NCBI RefSeq assembly: GCF_021390335.1
Contig: NZ_JAJUXK010000004.1
Span: forward strand, 372,001-436,000
DNA length: 64,000 bases
Reading direction: 5' to 3'
Origin: Dyadobacter sp. CY343
GTDB lineage: Bacteria; Bacteroidota; Bacteroidia; Cytophagales; Spirosomataceae
This document shows, piece after piece, positions 54,265 through 62,383 of the stretch. The first letter of the stretch is position 1. Every line of letters begins with the position of its first letter. The notes beneath the pieces were generated by a model. The model ran no database searches, was not told where the DNA came from, and was given only the letters and a program-made list of their open reading frames with translations. Both the position numbers and the translations under genes were made by a program.

Positions 54265-54507
54265 ATGCTACTGGAACTTGATGACCAAATCGTGCAAAGT
54301 ACTGGAATGAGTCCTGAGGAACTCAGATTAGAACTTGCTTTACAATTATACAAAGAAGAAAAAATTACCGTCGGGCAGGGTGGAAAGATGACGGGAATTG
54401 GCTCGATCAAATTCCAGCAGGAACTGGGAAAACGGAAAATATCATCATCCTTCAATAACGAAGACTTGCAGTCCGATTTGAAAACCCTAGCTGCTTTGTT
54501 TCAGTGA
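54265..54507 (+). CDS. UPF0175-family antitoxin
   Basis: This 80-residue helix-turn-helix protein has SPEELRLELALQLYKEEKIT and MTGIGSIKFQQELGKRKI, the UPF0175 (COG2886) pattern. UPF0175 proteins are antitoxins paired with DUF3368 PIN toxins. The stop overlaps the toxin start (GTGA, 54504-54507). A small inverted repeat TGTA-tatt-TACA (54233-54244) just upstream could be its operator. Confidence 0.88.
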   Translation: MLLELDDQIVQSTGMSPEELRLELALQLYKEEKITVGQGGKMTGIGSIKFQQELGKRKISSSFNNEDLQSDLKTLAALFQ

Positions 54508-54983
54508 TAGTAGTTAGTGATACTTCTGTAATCAGTGGTTTGCTACAATCGGATAGCCTGTTTATTCTTCATAAACTTTATAATAAAGTAGTAATTCCAA
54601 ATGAAGTTTTCGCCGAGCTAAGCCAGCTGGACAAGAAATATATTGACCAGGTATTTAGTGATTGGATAGAAATAAGGCATATTAGTGAAACTTCGTTGGT
54701 AGCTGAACTTGCACTGAGTTTAGATGCAGGAGAAGCTGAGGCTATCATTCTAGCCAAAGAGCTGAATGCTGACCTACTATTGATAGATGAAAAGAAGGGG
54801 AGAGCGATCGCGTCGCAAATGGGCCTCAAAATTACCGGGATTCTGGGAACGCTTATAGAAGCAAAAAGACAGAATCACGTAAAAGCAATCAAGCCAATTA
54901 TTAAAGTCCTGATAAACGAAGTCGGCGTTTGGTTCAATGCTGACTTGATTCTCAATGTGTTGACGCAGGTTAATGAAAACTAA
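54504..54983 (+). CDS. DUF3368 PIN-domain toxin
   Basis: This 159-residue PIN-domain RNase-like protein has the acidic residues of the active site in VVSDTSVISGLLQSD (Asp), FAELSQLD (Glu), SLDAGEAEAIILAKE (Asp/Glu) and LLIDEKKGR (Asp). Its start is GTG 54504, overlapping the antitoxin stop, so the pair is translationally coupled. It probably cleaves RNA when unpaired; the exact target is unknown. Its stop is 25 bp before the next gene. Confidence 0.88.
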   Translation: MIVVSDTSVISGLLQSDSLFILHKLYNKVVIPNEVFAELSQLDKKYIDQVFSDWIEIRHISETSLVAELALSLDAGEAEAIILAKELNADLLLIDEKKGRAIASQMGLKITGILGTLIEAKRQNHVKAIKPIIKVLINEVGVWFNADLILNVLTQVNEN

Positions 54984-55008
54984 TATTAAATTGAATAGCA
55001 AAAATCGA

Positions 55009-57987
55009 ATGAAGCATATTTTCTTAATCCTGCTCTCCTTTTCATTCTTTATTCCAAAAAGTTTAAAAGCCCAAATCAGTACATCTCCCAGCTTTCTAAA
55101 CAAAAACCAGAATGCAGCGGCCCGGCAGTGGGTTGATTCTGTTTTTGCAACGCTGACTCCCGACGAGCGGATTGCGCAGCTGATTATGATCCCGGCAGTT
55201 TCGGATGTAAAAAGGGCGCTCATTGACCCGAAGGCAAGTAGTCCGGCGATGGTTGAAAAGCTGATCCGGGAAAATAAGGTTGGCGGGATCGTCTTTTTTC
55301 AGGGCGGCCCGATGCCCCAGGCCCGGCTGACGAATTTTTATCAATCTATTTCCAAAGTGCCTCTGCTGATCGCGATGGATGCAGAATTTGGTCTGGCAAT
55401 GCGGATCGACAGTACCGTGCGCTATCCTTACCAAATGACGCTGGGAGCTATTCAGGGGAATAATGACCTGATTTACGAAATGGGGGCGCAGCTGGCGCGG
55501 CAGGCGAAGAGATTGGGAATGCATATCAATTTTGCGCCGGTGGCCGATGTGAATAATAATCCGGACAATCCGGTGATCAGCTTCCGGTCTTTTGGTGAAA
55601 ATAAATATAAAGTGGCTGACAAGGCAGTTGCATATATGAAGGGAATGCAGGATAACGGGCTGCTGACCAGCGCAAAGCATTTCCCCGGCCACGGCGATAC
55701 CGGCACGGATTCACATTACGATCTGCCACTGATCAAGCACGATGTTACCCGCATTGATTCACTCGAAATGTACCCTTTCAAAGCATTGATCAGCAACGGA
55801 ATTAGCGGGATTATGATCGCGCATTTGAGCATTCCTGCATTAGACAAAACCCCTAACCTACCCTCAACCCTGTCCAAACCGATCGTCACGGACATATTGA
55901 GGGACAAGCTCGGCTTCGACGGACTGATCTATTCGGATGCAATGAATATGAAGGGTGTAACCAAATATTTCCCTGACGGAAAAGCCGACGCGATGGGCCT
56001 GGAAGCGGGCATGGATATTCTGGAATTTACGGAGGATCTGAACAAGTCAATTACAGAGATTAAGAAGAGCGTTGCCGAGGGGCGAATCAGCCAGGCTGAG
56101 ATCGACGCGCGCTGTAAAAAGGTATTGATGGCCAAAGCCTGGGCGGGGCTGAACCGTTACAAGCCGGTCGACCTGAACAATTTATATGAAGATTTGAATC
56201 CAAAATCAGCCGAGTTGGTCAACAGGCTTCTGACCGAAAAAGCATTGACCGTTCTAAAAAATGAAAACAACATCCTGCCTCTGAGAGAACTGGATACCCT
56301 AAAAATTGCCTCTGTTTCCCTCGGTGCGGATACGATCACGACTTTCCAGAAAACGCTTGAACTTTACACTTCCGTAACTCATTTTACAATTCCCGCAAAA
56401 GCAACCGAAATCCAGATCGCAAACCTCAGGGCGCAGCTAAAAAACTACAACCTGATTATGGTAGGCGTGCATTTGGGAAGTATTTCGCCAAGAACCAACT
56501 ACGGGCTGACGGAGCCGATGAATGCGGTTTTGCAGGAACTGATCGCTTCGAAAAAGGCAATTGTTTCCATTTTTGGAAATCCTTATGCATTAAACAAAAT
56601 GAACAAGCCTGAAAATGCAAAAGCATTGGTGATGGCTTATCAAATGACACCCTACACACAGGATCTGTCGGCGCAACTTATTTTTGGAGCAATACCCGCG
56701 AGTGGAAAGCTGCCGGTTACCGTGAATGCACAATTTCCTTACGAAGCTGGTATTGCAACGCCGGCAATCGGTCGGTTGAAATATACTATTCCGGAAGAGC
56801 TGGGAATGGATTCGAAGGTTCTGACGCACAGAATCGACTCTATTGCCAATCTTGCCGTAACAGAAAAAGCAACTCCGGGCTGCGTGGTGCAACTGGCAAA
56901 AGATGGGAAGGTATTTTTCAGGAAGGCTTATGGAAAACACACGTACGAAGGCGCCGCACCGGTTAAGCTGAATGATCTGTACGATCTGGCGTCAGTGACC
57001 AAGATAACTGCTTCTACACTGGCATTAATGAGTTTGTGGGACCAGAAAAAATTCGATCTGGACGCGACAATGAAGGATTACCTGCCCGATTTTGCAAAAT
57101 CCAACAAAGCGGACCTGGACTGGCGCCACGTGCTGACGCACAGCGCAAGACTGAAAGCATTTATCGTGCTTTGGAAAGAAGCGCAAAAACCGGACGGCAG
57201 CTGGAAAAAGAAGACGTTCAGTACCAAACAGTCCAGGCGGTACCCGACTTCGGTTGTGGGAGATAGCCTGTTCATTTACAAGGATTATCCTGAAACCATA
57301 TTCAAATCCATCCGGGATTCTCCTTTGAATGAAAAAGAAGGATATGTGTACAGCGACCTGTCATTTATTCTGTACCCGCAGGTCGTAAAAAGTTTGTCAG
57401 GCGAGGGTTTTGAGGATTATCTTAAAAATCACTATTACCATAAACTGGGCGCTAATACGCTGACTTTCAATCCGAAGAGATTTTATAAACTGGAAGATAT
57501 TGTCCCTACCGAGAAAGATACGTTTTTCAGAATGACGCAGCTGCACGGACAGGTGCACGACGAGGCGGCTGCAATGCTGGGCGGATTAAGCGGACACGCG
57601 GGCTTGTTCGGGGATGCAAACGATGTGATGAAAGTGTGGCAAATGTATTTGCAGGAGGGCTATTATGGCGGGCAACAGCTTTTGAGCAAAGACGCGCTGC
57701 TGGAATTTACGAGATACCAGTATCCGGACCAGGGCAGCCGCCGCGGGATCGGTTTTGACAAACCTTCATTCAAATATACCGGCAATGCACCGAAGTACGC
57801 CAGCCCGTCAAGTTTCGGGCACACGGGCTACACCGGAATTATGACCTGGGCGGATCCTGCCTGGAAGTTGAACTACGTTTTTCTATCGAACCGCGTGTAC
57901 CCGACAAGGGAAAACAGCAAGATATCGACGCTCAATATACGCACGTCGATTATGGATGTGGTGTATGAAGAGTTGCTTAAAAAGTAG
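55009..57987 (+). CDS. secreted NagZ-like GH3 glycosidase fused to a serine beta-lactamase-fold domain
   Basis: This 992-residue protein has a signal peptide (IFLILLSFSFFIPKSLKAQ), then a GH3 domain with the NagZ motif KHFPGHGDT (223-231) whose His/Asp is characteristic of beta-N-acetylglucosaminidases. The nucleophile is Asp310 in YSDAMNMKG. A class C-like serine hydrolase domain follows with Ser662-Val-Thr-Lys665 (SxxK), Tyr781-Ser-Asp and His938-Thr-Gly940 (KTG variant). It should remove GlcNAc from peptidoglycan fragments and cleave an amide or ester on the same material in the periplasm. ATG 55009 opens the signal peptide. Confidence 0.93.
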   Translation: MKHIFLILLSFSFFIPKSLKAQISTSPSFLNKNQNAAARQWVDSVFATLTPDERIAQLIMIPAVSDVKRALIDPKASSPAMVEKLIRENKVGGIVFFQGGPMPQARLTNFYQSISKVPLLIAMDAEFGLAMRIDSTVRYPYQMTLGAIQGNNDLIYEMGAQLARQAKRLGMHINFAPVADVNNNPDNPVISFRSFGENKYKVADKAVAYMKGMQDNGLLTSAKHFPGHGDTGTDSHYDLPLIKHDVTRIDSLEMYPFKALISNGISGIMIAHLSIPALDKTPNLPSTLSKPIVTDILRDKLGFDGLIYSDAMNMKGVTKYFPDGKADAMGLEAGMDILEFTEDLNKSITEIKKSVAEGRISQAEIDARCKKVLMAKAWAGLNRYKPVDLNNLYEDLNPKSAELVNRLLTEKALTVLKNENNILPLRELDTLKIASVSLGADTITTFQKTLELYTSVTHFTIPAKATEIQIANLRAQLKNYNLIMVGVHLGSISPRTNYGLTEPMNAVLQELIASKKAIVSIFGNPYALNKMNKPENAKALVMAYQMTPYTQDLSAQLIFGAIPASGKLPVTVNAQFPYEAGIATPAIGRLKYTIPEELGMDSKVLTHRIDSIANLAVTEKATPGCVVQLAKDGKVFFRKAYGKHTYEGAAPVKLNDLYDLASVTKITASTLALMSLWDQKKFDLDATMKDYLPDFAKSNKADLDWRHVLTHSARLKAFIVLWKEAQKPDGSWKKKTFSTKQSRRYPTSVVGDSLFIYKDYPETIFKSIRDSPLNEKEGYVYSDLSFILYPQVVKSLSGEGFEDYLKNHYYHKLGANTLTFNPKRFYKLEDIVPTEKDTFFRMTQLHGQVHDEAAAMLGGLSGHAGLFGDANDVMKVWQMYLQEGYYGGQQLLSKDALLEFTRYQYPDQGSRRGIGFDKPSFKYTGNAPKYASPSSFGHTGYTGIMTWADPAWKLNYVFLSNRVYPTRENSKISTLNIRTSIMDVVYEELLKK

Positions 57988-58020
57988 GGTAGATCGCTGC
58001 GGTGAACCTTATTATATGTC

Positions 58021-58028
58021 TACATTTG
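58021..58028 (+). promoter_or_regulatory. candidate -7 element of the DUF721 gene
   Basis: TACATTTG fits TAnnTTTG exactly and lies 22 bp before the ATG at 58050. No good -33 box is seen, and the coding end of the previous gene is 34 bp upstream. Confidence 0.35.
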
Positions 58029-58049
58029 CAAAAATCACCTCGCGCAACT

Positions 58050-58376
58050 ATGGCACAACACTATCGGTTTGACAAAGAAAAGGCGTCGCGGAAGCCGGGC
58101 GTCACGCCGCTGAAAGATGCTATCGATCAGATGCTCGACAGGTACAAGATCCGGACCCGATTTGACCAGTCTTACGTGGTCGCGCACTGGGACAAAATTA
58201 TGGGTTCGGCGATCGCGACGCGGACTAAAAAGGTCTATATTCACGAGCGGACGTTATTTTTACAAATAGAATCGGCGCCGCTTAGAAACGAACTTCTGCG
58301 CGCAAAATCAAAGATTATCGAGCTGATCAACCGGGAAATGAAGAGTGATCTGGTTGATGATGTGATATTTATTTGA
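58050..58376 (+). CDS. DUF721/DciA-like protein
   Basis: This 108-residue protein has the DUF721 core: LKDAIDQMLDRYKIRTRFDQ, VVAHWDKIMGSAIATRTKKVYI, and LFLQIESAPLRNELLRAKSKII. DciA, the family's characterised member, loads or regulates the replicative helicase DnaB. Bacteroidota DUF721 proteins are shorter and not proven to do the same. ATG 58050 starts the conserved region; a frame extension upstream (from 58002) looks non-coding. Confidence 0.85.
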   Translation: MAQHYRFDKEKASRKPGVTPLKDAIDQMLDRYKIRTRFDQSYVVAHWDKIMGSAIATRTKKVYIHERTLFLQIESAPLRNELLRAKSKIIELINREMKSDLVDDVIFI

Positions 58377-58386
58377 GGTATATTTG
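58354..58386 (+). promoter_or_regulatory. candidate promoter of the YoeB-type toxin-antitoxin operon
   Basis: TTG (58354-58356), 22 nt, then TATATTTG (58379-58386), a perfect -7 element. Transcription would start near 58393, 17 bp before the antitoxin ATG. The -33 box lies inside the end of the DUF721 gene. Confidence 0.5.
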
Positions 58387-58409
58387 ATGGGAACAAGACA
58401 TGGAATAAC

Positions 58410-58628
58410 ATGGCCACACTAACGATAGATACTGAAAGTCAAGAAGTTATTGAAGCAGTAAAAAGTCTACTCAAGAAATTCAACGTATCCTATAATATCA
58501 GCGGGGAAAAAGCTTACGACCCGGAATTCGTCAGAAAGATCAAGCTCAGTGAGAAGCAGATCGACGAAGGCAAGGTCGTGAAATACGAACCTGGCACTGA
58601 TTTATGGGATATATTAAATACGAAATAG
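58410..58628 (+). CDS. antitoxin of a YoeB-type toxin-antitoxin pair
   Basis: This 72-residue acidic and basic-mixed small protein (MATLTIDTESQEVIEAVKSL, IKLSEKQIDEGKVVKYEPGT) resembles small DUF2683-like antitoxins found next to Txe/YoeB toxins. It overlaps the toxin gene by 25 bp. The identification rests mainly on its position. A helical N-terminal part probably folds as a dimer and the C-terminal tail likely blocks the toxin, as in related pairs. Confidence 0.78.
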   Translation: MATLTIDTESQEVIEAVKSLLKKFNVSYNISGEKAYDPEFVRKIKLSEKQIDEGKVVKYEPGTDLWDILNTK

Positions 58629-58876
58629 AGTTTTCGAATACTGCCGCCGAAGATTTAAGATTTTTCTCGAAATCAGGGCAGCTTAACACATTAAGGAGGA
58701 TCAAAAACCTTATTGATTCAATTTCTGAAACTCCCGCTTCGGGAATTGGAAAGCCGGAGCTATTGAAACATAATCTGGCAGGATACTATTCGAGACGAAT
58801 AAATCGGGAGCACAGAATTGTTTATAAGGTAGATCAACAAATCATTCGTATTCTTTCTTTGAGGGGGCATTATTGA
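58604..58876 (+). CDS. Txe/YoeB-family mRNA interferase toxin
   Basis: This 90-residue RelE-superfamily ribosome-dependent mRNA interferase has the YoeB signature: KPELLKHNLAGYYSRRINREH and the C-terminal RGHY with catalytic-site His-Tyr. The Arg in SRRINREHRIVYK matches the conserved catalytic Arg. ATG 58604 lies inside the antitoxin frame, so translation is coupled. Its stop overlaps a possible start of the LD-carboxypeptidase gene (58876). Confidence 0.92.
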   Translation: MGYIKYEIEFSNTAAEDLRFFSKSGQLNTLRRIKNLIDSISETPASGIGKPELLKHNLAGYYSRRINREHRIVYKVDQQIIRILSLRGHY

Positions 58877-58893
58877 TGTACCCTTTTTTATTT

Positions 58894-59829
58894 ATGAGTC
58901 AAATCAAACTTCCTCCATTTCTAAAACCCGGTGACCGGATAGGGATTGTGGCGCCGGCTAGCGTGATCAAATATGAAGATATCCTCGGCGGTATCGACAT
59001 TTTTACAAATCAATGGGGATTACAGGTTAGAGAAGGCAAAACACTGAAAACAGCTTTCAATCAGTTTTCGGCGAGTGATGATGAGCGGCGGGAGGATTTG
59101 CAGCAAATGCTGGACGATCCTGATATCAATGCGATCATCGCAGCCCGAGGCGGTTACGGCTGCTCCCGCATTGTAGACCAACTTGACTTCACCCGTTTTT
59201 TAGAAACCCCCAAATGGATCGTCGGGTTCAGCGATCTGACTGTATTGCTTTCGCAGTTTTATAATCTGGGATATGTGAGCCTGCACGCGCCGATGGCCAA
59301 ATCCATTACGACTTACGGGGGCGAACTGGCGGCTGAGTCGCTGAGGCAGCTTTTGTTTGGAGAAATGCCGGAATATGTCATCAAGCCACATACTTTGAAC
59401 CGCGAGGGTGAAGCTACTGCCACGGTTGTGGGCGGAAACCTTTGTATCCTCAATCATCTGATAGGTTCCAAAACTGAGATCGATCTGGACGGGACCATTT
59501 TGTTTATTGAAGATGTCAGTGAATACCTTTATAATCTCGATAGAATGATGATCCAGATGAAACGGGCGGGCAAATTGGCTAATCTGGCGGGGCTGATCGT
59601 GGGGCAGTTTACTGATATGAAAGATAATAAAGAGCCGACTTTTGGGAAAAATGCAAATGAGATCATTCAGGAACATATTGCCGAATATTCCTACCCCGTG
59701 TGTTTTGACTTTCCGGTAGGACACGTGGGCGATAACCGGGCTATGGGCGTAGGAATGCAGGCCAAACTTACAGTAACTTCTAAAAGTGCCGGGCTTCAAT
59801 TCCTTTCAACTGTTCCCGCATTCATATAA
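58894..59829 (+). CDS. LD-carboxypeptidase (S66 family)
   Basis: This 311-residue S66 serine peptidase cleaves the L,D bond of peptidoglycan tetrapeptides or microcin-like substrates. It has the family start LPPFLKPGDRIGIVAPASVI, the nucleophile Ser in GFSDLTVL, the Glu in LFIEDVSEYLYNLDRM and the His in FPVGHVGDN. No signal peptide is seen, so it is a cytoplasmic peptidoglycan-recycling enzyme, matching the upstream NagZ-like gene in theme. ATG 58894 or 58876 are possible starts; I chose 58894, where homology to the family begins. Confidence 0.9.
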   Translation: MSQIKLPPFLKPGDRIGIVAPASVIKYEDILGGIDIFTNQWGLQVREGKTLKTAFNQFSASDDERREDLQQMLDDPDINAIIAARGGYGCSRIVDQLDFTRFLETPKWIVGFSDLTVLLSQFYNLGYVSLHAPMAKSITTYGGELAAESLRQLLFGEMPEYVIKPHTLNREGEATATVVGGNLCILNHLIGSKTEIDLDGTILFIEDVSEYLYNLDRMMIQMKRAGKLANLAGLIVGQFTDMKDNKEPTFGKNANEIIQEHIAEYSYPVCFDFPVGHVGDNRAMGVGMQAKLTVTSKSAGLQFLSTVPAFI

Positions 59830-59833
59830 ATTA

Positions 59834-60634
59834 ATGGAGAATTTTAAAGATAAGGTTGTGTGGATAACCGGCGCGAGTTCCGGGATTGGAGAGGCGCTCG
59901 CAATTGCATTTGCGCACGAAGGTGCGAAACTCGTATTGACAGCACGGAGAAAAGAAGAATTGGAAAGGGTAAAGCTGGCGACCGGCCTGCCCGATACGTC
60001 GGTGCTTGTGTTGCCGATGGATGTGACCGACCTTGAAAAGGCCGGATCGGCAGCCGGACAGGTGATCGCGCAGTTTCAGCGGATCGATATCATGGTGCAC
60101 AACGCAGGTGTCAGTCAGCGCTCCTATATCAAAGATACTGACCTGGCTGTTTACAAAAACCTGATGGAAATTGACTTTTTCAGTACGGTTGCGCTGACGA
60201 AGGCGGTTTTACCTTATATGATGAAGCAGAAAAGCGGCCATTTTATTGTCATGAGCAGTGTCGCGGGGAAAATAGGAACCATTATGCGCTCGGGCTATAA
60301 CGCAGCTAAACATGCGTTGCACGGATTTTACGATTCACTCCGGGCAGAAGGTTATGTAGATAATATCAAAGTGACAACTGTTTGCCCTGGCTATATCCGT
60401 ACCAATATTTCATTGAATGCATTAAATGAATCCGGCTCCAAATTCGGTAAAATGGATGCAAATCAGGCGAACGGAATTCCTGCCGAGGAATGTGCGCGGA
60501 GGATATTGAGTGCGGTCAAAAAGGATAAAAAGGAAATATATATCGGCGGATTTAAGGAAGTGGCCGCTATTTATCTGAAAAGGTTCTTCCCTACCCTCTT
60601 ATTCGATCAGGTAAGGAAGAACATTCCGGAATAA
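59834..60634 (+). CDS. short-chain dehydrogenase/reductase (SDR)
   Basis: This 266-residue Rossmann-fold oxidoreductase has the cofactor motif TGASSGIGEALAIAFAHEGA, VHNAGVSQRS (NAG-type motif), Ser in VMSSVAGKIG and Tyr-x-x-x-Lys in SGYNAAKHALHG. It belongs to the SDR family with DltE/YqjQ-like members. The substrate is unknown. It follows the LD-carboxypeptidase by four bases on the same strand and is probably co-transcribed. ATG 59834 begins the conserved domain. Confidence 0.92.
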   Translation: MENFKDKVVWITGASSGIGEALAIAFAHEGAKLVLTARRKEELERVKLATGLPDTSVLVLPMDVTDLEKAGSAAGQVIAQFQRIDIMVHNAGVSQRSYIKDTDLAVYKNLMEIDFFSTVALTKAVLPYMMKQKSGHFIVMSSVAGKIGTIMRSGYNAAKHALHGFYDSLRAEGYVDNIKVTTVCPGYIRTNISLNALNESGSKFGKMDANQANGIPAEECARRILSAVKKDKKEIYIGGFKEVAAIYLKRFFPTLLFDQVRKNIPE

Positions 60635-60645
60635 TCTGTTTCAGT

Positions 60646-61959
60646 TTATTTTGATTTGGCTTTAGCGCCTGCCATATAATCGGTAGTAAGCCTGGCGAGT
60701 GACCTTACACCCAGGACCAGACTGCCTTCATCCAGGAAAAAATCAGGCGTATGATGTGGGGCGGCCTCTTCGGGGTTCTTTCCTTTTGGCATTCCGCCCA
60801 GGAAGAAGAACAGTCCCGGTACTTTTTGTTGAAAATAAGAGAAATCTTCCGCTCCGGTTTTGGCCGGGATCAGACTCACATTATCCTTTCCAGCCACATT
60901 TTGTAAAGTCCCAATCATTTTCTCGGTCAAAGGAATATCATTCACTGTGACCGGATAAAGTATATCGATCTTCACATCCGCCTTCGCACCGGCGCTTTCG
61001 GCTACATTGGTAGCAATATCATTGATCCGCTTGTGAACAAATTTGTGCATTTCTTCATCAAAGGTTCGTATCGTACCTACCATTTTCACGGATTCCGGAA
61101 TAATATTCTGTCTGATGCCTCCATTGATCATACCGATCGTCACGACGGCCGGCGCTTGCGTCAGGTTCAGGTTACGACTTACAATGGTTTGTAAAGAGTT
61201 GATAATTTGCGCCGAAGTAACAATAGGATCCACTCCTGACCACGGATATGCGCCGTGTGTTTGCTTCCCGGTCACATTAATAGTTAAAATATCTACCGCA
61301 GCCATTGTCGGGCCCGGCTTATAACCTATTCTACCCACTTCGATCTTTGAATCAATATGTAATCCAAAAACGGCATCTACTTTCGGGTTTTCCAGCACTC
61401 CTTCCTTGATCATCAGCTCGGCACCGCCTTCTTCTCCCTCGGGCGCACCTTCCTCAGCCGGCTGGAATATGAACTTAACAGTACCCTGCAGATCATTTTT
61501 CATGGAAGACAATACTTCCGCGACGCCCATCAATATAGCCACGTGGGTATCGTGCCCGCAGGCGTGCATAACGCCCGTTTTTTGTCCGTTAAATTCAGCG
61601 GTCACGGTAGATTTGAATGGAACATCCACCCGTTCTGTCACAGGAAGTGCGTCCATATCTGCACGGAGCGCCACGACGGGTCCTGGCTTTCCGCCTTTCA
61701 GTATTCCTACGACGCCGGTGTGCGCCACGCCCGTTTTCACTTCTATTCCAAGTTGGTTCAGGTGGGCCGCTATCTTTTCGGCTGTTTTAAATTCCCTGTT
61801 GCCCAGCTCAGGATTCTGGTGAAAGTCACGCCGCCAGTCCGAAAGCTTCTTTTCGATCGACTGGGCTTTCTGATCGATCCTGGACACAAGGGCTGTTTGC
61901 GCAAAGGCGGCCTGTGCAAAGAACAATGGTACCACCACCATCAGTTTGTTTAGTAGCAT
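60646..61959 (-). CDS. secreted M20-family amidohydrolase
   Basis: This 437-residue metallo-amidohydrolase of the M20D (IAA-amino-acid hydrolase/N-acyl amino acid amidohydrolase) type has a signal peptide (MLLNKLMVVVPLFFAQAAFA). The metal-binding residues lie in HACGHDTHVAIL, EEGAPEGEEGGAELMI and GAEDFSYFQQKVPG. It removes acyl groups from amino acids or peptides outside the cytoplasm. ATG 61959 was preferred because upstream codons are not signal-like. It converges with the SDR gene. Confidence 0.93.
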   Translation of the reverse strand: MLLNKLMVVVPLFFAQAAFAQTALVSRIDQKAQSIEKKLSDWRRDFHQNPELGNREFKTAEKIAAHLNQLGIEVKTGVAHTGVVGILKGGKPGPVVALRADMDALPVTERVDVPFKSTVTAEFNGQKTGVMHACGHDTHVAILMGVAEVLSSMKNDLQGTVKFIFQPAEEGAPEGEEGGAELMIKEGVLENPKVDAVFGLHIDSKIEVGRIGYKPGPTMAAVDILTINVTGKQTHGAYPWSGVDPIVTSAQIINSLQTIVSRNLNLTQAPAVVTIGMINGGIRQNIIPESVKMVGTIRTFDEEMHKFVHKRINDIATNVAESAGAKADVKIDILYPVTVNDIPLTEKMIGTLQNVAGKDNVSLIPAKTGAEDFSYFQQKVPGLFFFLGGMPKGKNPEEAAPHHTPDFFLDEGSLVLGVRSLARLTTDYMAGAKAKSK

Positions 61960-62383
61960 TCCGGCTGTAAATTTTAAGTAAATATTAAAATAATGCAATC
62001 ACAGAAGGTGCCTAAAAGCACTTGTTGACTGCCGCAATTTGAACAAATCAGGAAATTTCAATTTAGAAAAATTCTATCATTTCAAAACGTATAGTAAAAT
62101 GGCGTTAATTATCAAAGTTAAAACTAGTTAAAGGTAATGATACGAAAAAGTTAACAAACAGGGTGTTATGTTAACAATTATATAATCATACCGAGTTTTT
62201 TACAGAATTTTCAACATTTACAAAATCGTTAAAAAACCCCGATTTGAATTATAATATTTTCCAAAAACGCATGTGATACCAAACTATATTTTGAAATTTC
62301 GCAATAGAATCGTTGTAATGGTTAAACTAATAATTAATTTTGCAACATTGTGTTCACGTAACAAAACTATTCTTTAATCAGGT
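61960..62383. other. 424-bp AT-rich intergenic region between divergent genes
   Basis: This region separates the divergent amidohydrolase and SusC genes. It is strongly AT-rich, holds the SusC promoter at 62313-62342 and a small inverted repeat AAATCG/CGATTT (around 62222-62245). No other gene or recognisable element is seen. Confidence 0.5.
62313..62342 (+). promoter_or_regulatory. promoter of the second SusC-type gene
   Basis: TTG (62313-62315), exactly 19 nt, then TAATTTTG (62335-62342): a full match to the Bacteroidota promoter consensus, 41 bp before the ATG at 62384. Confidence 0.7.

Noticed and set aside
54265..58876. A defence island made of the two toxin-antitoxin pairs
   Set aside because: They are 3.4 kb apart, separated by cell-wall and DUF721 genes, and no restriction, CBASS, Abi or CRISPR genes accompany them.
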